Below are positions 6,162-8,185 of a stretch of 8,185 nt of DNA, in pieces (within the stretch, counting starts at the first letter, position 1; every line of letters begins with the position of its first letter). The translations under genes and the position numbers were made by a program. The notes below the pieces were generated by a model. The model was not told the origin of the DNA and did not search any database. It saw only the letters and a program-made list of their open reading frames with translations. The stretch is taken from assembly GCA_029979145.1 (NCBI GenBank), contig JAPOIC010000082.1, forward strand, positions 1 through 8,185, read 5' to 3'. This DNA comes from Opitutaceae bacterium. GTDB taxonomy: Bacteria; Verrucomicrobiota; Verrucomicrobiia; Opitutales; Opitutaceae.

Positions 6162-6203
6162 GAAGCCCGCAGGCGGGATCGCTCACACGCTGCGGGCTTC
6201 TTT
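6162..6203 (+). terminator. Strong hairpin, terminator-like, possibly a repeated extragenic palindrome
   Basis: GAAGCCCGCA (6162-6171) and TGCGGGCTTC (6191-6200) form a perfect 10-bp stem around a 19-base loop, followed on the plus strand by TTT. The T-run is short, so termination would be weak. No gene on either strand lies just upstream to be terminated: both neighbours are transcribed away from here. It may be a leader attenuator, the end of a small RNA, or a dispersed palindromic element. Confidence 0.45.
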
Positions 6204-6228
6204 ACACAACAACACAAACAAAGAACAC

Positions 6229-6246
6229 GTCCGGATTAAACCGGAC
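6229..6246. promoter_or_regulatory. Palindrome GTCCGG-N6-CCGGAC in the permease leader
   Basis: GTCCGG (6229-6234) and CCGGAC (6241-6246) form a perfect inverted repeat with centre ATTAAA, about 110 bases before the permease ATG. A further CCGGAC occurs at 6288-6293, so the first arm could pair with either copy in RNA. It may be an operator or a small hairpin switch. Confidence 0.35.
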
Positions 6247-6355
6247 ATGGAGATGGACGCAGCGCGCGGCAAAACGTTCCGAAAAATCCGGACGCGGCGT
6301 GTCATAGGGTTGGACGTTGCGCCCGCGGATTCGGCACCTCACCGTCGGGCTGCGC

Positions 6356-7648
6356 ATGGAACCGACCGCGACCTCTTCTGCCCGCGCCTGGCGCTGGGTG
6401 CCGAGCCTCTACTTCAGTCAGGGTATCCCCTACGTCGCGGTGATGACGCTCTCGGTGGTGCTCTACAAAAACCTGGGTATCTCCAACACCGACATCGCGC
6501 TCTACACCAGCTGGCTCTACCTGCCGTGGGTCATCAAGCCGCTGTGGTCGCCGCTGGTGGATCTGTTCCGCACCAAGCGCCTGTGGATCTGGGGCCTGCA
6601 GCTCGTGGTCGGCGCGGCCTTCGCCGGCGTGGCCCTGACGGTGCCGGGGCCGGATTTTTTCCGTTGGACGCTCGTGTTGTTCTGGCTGCTCGCGTTCAGC
6701 TCCGCCACGCATGACATCGCCGCCGACGGATTTTATCTGTTCGCGCTGCGCTCGGATCAACAGGCGGCGTTCGTCGGCGTGCGCAGCACCTTTTTCCGCC
6801 TGGCGATGATCGCCGGCCAAGGCGGACTCGTGTGGCTGAGCGGCCGGCTGCAAACCGTGACCGGTGACGTTCCCCTCGCGTGGACGTTTGTCTTTGGCGC
6901 GCTGGCCGGGCTGTTCGCGCTCGTCGGCATCTACCACGCATTCGCATTGCCGCGTCCGGTGGCGGATCAACCCGCGGCTCCCAACAGCGGCGCGATGGCG
7001 GGCTACTTTGCGACCTTCGCGGCGTTTTTCCGCAAGCCGGGCATCGGCACGGCCTTGGCCTTCATGTTGGTTTACCGACTGGCGGAGTCGCAGCTGTTGA
7101 AACTCTCGACGCCCTTCCTGCTCGATCCCCGCGATGCCGGCGGGTTGGGGCTCACTACCGAGCAAGTTGGGCTCTACTACGGCACTTTCGGCGTGATCGC
7201 GCTTACGCTCGGTGGCCTGGCCGGCGGCTACATCGTGTCGCAGTTCGGCTTGCGCCGATTACTTTGGCCGATGCTGGCCGCGATGCATTTGCCGAACGCG
7301 GTGTTCGTGCTGCTGGCCTACGTCCAGCCCGGCAACCCGTGGTTCGTCGCCGCCGCCGTGGCGGTGGAGCAGCTCGGCTACGGCTTTGGGTTCACGGCCT
7401 ACCTTCTCTACCTGATGCTCGTGGCTGAGGGAAAGCACAAGACGGCGCACTACGCCATCGGCACGGGGTTCATGGCGCTGGGCATGATGCTTCCCGGCAT
7501 GGCCGCCGGTTGGATCCAAGAGCACTTGGGCTACGTGAACTTTTTCTGGTGGGTGATGCTCGCCACCCTGCCGTCGCTCTACGTCGCGACAAAGCTGCGC
7601 ATCGATCCCGCCTTTGGGCGCAAGCAACCCGCACCCAGTCAGTCCTGA
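6356..7648 (+). CDS. AmpG-like MFS permease
   Basis: A 430-residue inner-membrane transporter of the major facilitator superfamily, AmpG-like branch. AmpG imports anhydromuropeptides released during wall turnover. About 12 hydrophobic segments are visible in two halves, with a loop near PRPVADQPAAPNSGAMAGYF between them. The first helices read LYFSQGIPYVAVMTLSVVLY and SWLYLPWVIKPLWSPLVDLF; the second is the family's typical 'lP..iK.lWaPlvD' block with positively charged residues after it. ATSSATHDIAADGF-type sequence (FSSATHDIAADGFYLFA) is another AmpG-like hallmark. I choose the ATG at 6356; a TTG at 6317 would add 13 residues with an AGGG upstream and is an alternative. Length is near the AmpG norm. 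It converges with a muramoyl amidase and overlaps it by 10 bases, supporting a cell-wall recycling role. Other substrates in this MFS branch remain possible, so I give no symbol. Confidence 0.85.
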   Translation: MEPTATSSARAWRWVPSLYFSQGIPYVAVMTLSVVLYKNLGISNTDIALYTSWLYLPWVIKPLWSPLVDLFRTKRLWIWGLQLVVGAAFAGVALTVPGPDFFRWTLVLFWLLAFSSATHDIAADGFYLFALRSDQQAAFVGVRSTFFRLAMIAGQGGLVWLSGRLQTVTGDVPLAWTFVFGALAGLFALVGIYHAFALPRPVADQPAAPNSGAMAGYFATFAAFFRKPGIGTALAFMLVYRLAESQLLKLSTPFLLDPRDAGGLGLTTEQVGLYYGTFGVIALTLGGLAGGYIVSQFGLRRLLWPMLAAMHLPNAVFVLLAYVQPGNPWFVAAAVAVEQLGYGFGFTAYLLYLMLVAEGKHKTAHYAIGTGFMALGMMLPGMAAGWIQEHLGYVNFFWWVMLATLPSLYVATKLRIDPAFGRKQPAPSQS

Positions 7649-8185
7649 GCCGCCGCCAGCGCGCGCGCCTCCGCGATCAACCGTTCCCACTGCAGTGCGG
7701 GACCTGGGTCGATCTTGTTGGCCTGGATGTGCAGGTGGCCGATCAAGCCGCGAAAGCGGGCGAATTCTTCCTCCGTGAGCTGTCGCGTCAGCACTTCTCC
7801 GTCTGCGTCGCGCGGTGCGTCAAGCGCGATGGCCGGCAGCGCGCGGTGCAACGCTGCGAGCAGACGGGCCAGCGCAGCGTATTGCTCCGGCGTGAAATCG
7901 TATTGCACGAATTCCTTTCGGTGAATCACGCCGCGCACCGGTTCCGGCCGATCCGGACGGGCGATAAAGTTCGGCGTGAACACCCCGCGTGGCCGGTCAT
8001 CCGGTGGCGACTGCATGACGACGCTGCCATCCGCCGCGCGTTGATACCACGCGTCGGCCTCCTGGGTTTCACCGGGCGGATAGGCCCCGAGGTTCGCGAT
8101 CTCGATGCCGATCGAACGACTGTTGGCGATGGTGGCGTGGTAAGCGCGCTCGCGCAGATCGAGGGTCTGGTAAATAGTGCCGTCG
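7639..8185 (-). CDS. N-acetylmuramoyl-L-alanine amidase (Amidase_2), C-terminal part, truncated by window edge
   Basis: This enzyme cleaves the amide bond between N-acetylmuramic acid and L-alanine in peptidoglycan or its fragments. The frame is open to the right edge, giving 181 residues in view; an internal ATG at 8016 is not the start. Edge sequence reads DGTIYQTLDLRERAYHAT, then ANSRSIGIEIAN, the Amidase_2 core; the Glu of IGIEIAN corresponds to the conserved acidic residue of AmpD-type enzymes. Near the end, GHLHIQANKIDPGPALQW supplies a zinc-ligand His (7735-7737) and the Asp of DPGPA. The first zinc-binding His and any signal peptide are outside the window, so periplasmic or cytoplasmic location is undecided. 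An insertion of about 60 residues between the two blocks (GVFTPNFIARP to LTEEEF) is typical of larger members. The gene ends inside the AmpG-like permease. Confidence 0.9.
   Translation of the reverse strand, partial: DGTIYQTLDLRERAYHATIANSRSIGIEIANLGAYPPGETQEADAWYQRAADGSVVMQSPPDDRPRGVFTPNFIARPDRPEPVRGVIHRKEFVQYDFTPEQYAALARLLAALHRALPAIALDAPRDADGEVLTRQLTEEEFARFRGLIGHLHIQANKIDPGPALQWERLIAEARALAAAQD

Larger units (their letters stand above)
6066..6355. other. Divergent intergenic region
   Basis: About 290 bases between the outward-facing starts of 5751-6065 and the MFS permease. A 74-codon plus-strand frame (6083-6307) crosses all the hairpins and is not credible as a gene. The region holds a GC-rich segment at 6131-6160 (CTCGCCTTCGTTCGCTCGGG), a 10-bp-stem hairpin (6162-6200), an A/C-rich stretch (6203-6228) and the palindrome at 6229-6246. 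I find no promoter close to consensus. Confidence 0.5.

Noticed and set aside
6083..6307. 74-codon plus-strand reading frame before the permease
   Set aside because: It runs through the 10-bp-stem hairpin and the palindrome and has no codon bias or recognisable domain.
7639..8016. 125-residue protein starting at the internal ATG 8016
   Set aside because: The same frame continues upstream with clear Amidase_2 core motifs to the window edge, so this ATG is internal.

Overview
The window is GC-rich, with a strong preference for G or C at third codon positions in the credible genes, few Shine-Dalgarno motifs and very tight convergent gene ends. Gene content (DUF2959 lipoprotein, a large secreted S9 peptidase, an AmpG-like permease, a FliA-like sigma factor) suits a Gram-negative bacterium. 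My best guess is Verrucomicrobiota of the Opitutaceae type. That placement is from general familiarity with such proteins, not from a marker gene.

Layout. At 65-705 (minus) lies a FliA/WhiG-type sigma factor gene that looks broken: its C-terminal coding signal changes frame near 175-195, and it seems to lack a few residues in region 2. Upstream of it is a gene-poor stretch of about 600 bases (706-1324). It holds an intrinsic terminator pointing at the sigma gene (747-778), a segment that could form a competing antiterminator (817-824), several other hairpins, and a pair of AT-rich inverted-repeat sites (1196-1216 and 1249-1269) just ahead of the first plus-strand gene. Three plus-strand genes follow in close order: a DUF2007 protein (1325-1552), a DUF2959 coiled-coil lipoprotein (1610-2254) and a 952-residue S9-family serine peptidase with a signal peptide (2268-5126).

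A minus-strand pair comes next, converging on the peptidase: a class I SAM-dependent methyltransferase (5123-5734) and, upstream of it, a 104-residue unrecognised protein (5751-6065). The methyltransferase and peptidase stop codons share the four bases CTAG. A divergent intergenic region (6066-6355) carries a 10-bp-stem hairpin and a GTCCGG/CCGGAC palindrome. An AmpG-like MFS permease (6356-7648, plus) then converges with the C-terminal part of an N-acetylmuramoyl-L-alanine amidase (minus, running off the right edge). The last two genes overlap by 10 bases.

How the genes fit together. The permease and amidase point to peptidoglycan fragment recycling, although they are on opposite strands. 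The lipoprotein and peptidase are probably co-transcribed envelope or periplasmic proteins. The sigma factor gene has no flagellar neighbours in view and may be decaying. I see no CRISPR array, insertion sequence or phage gene, and no defence system. The least ordinary signal is non-coding: the attenuator-like leader ahead of the sigma gene and the paired operators upstream of the DUF2007 gene.
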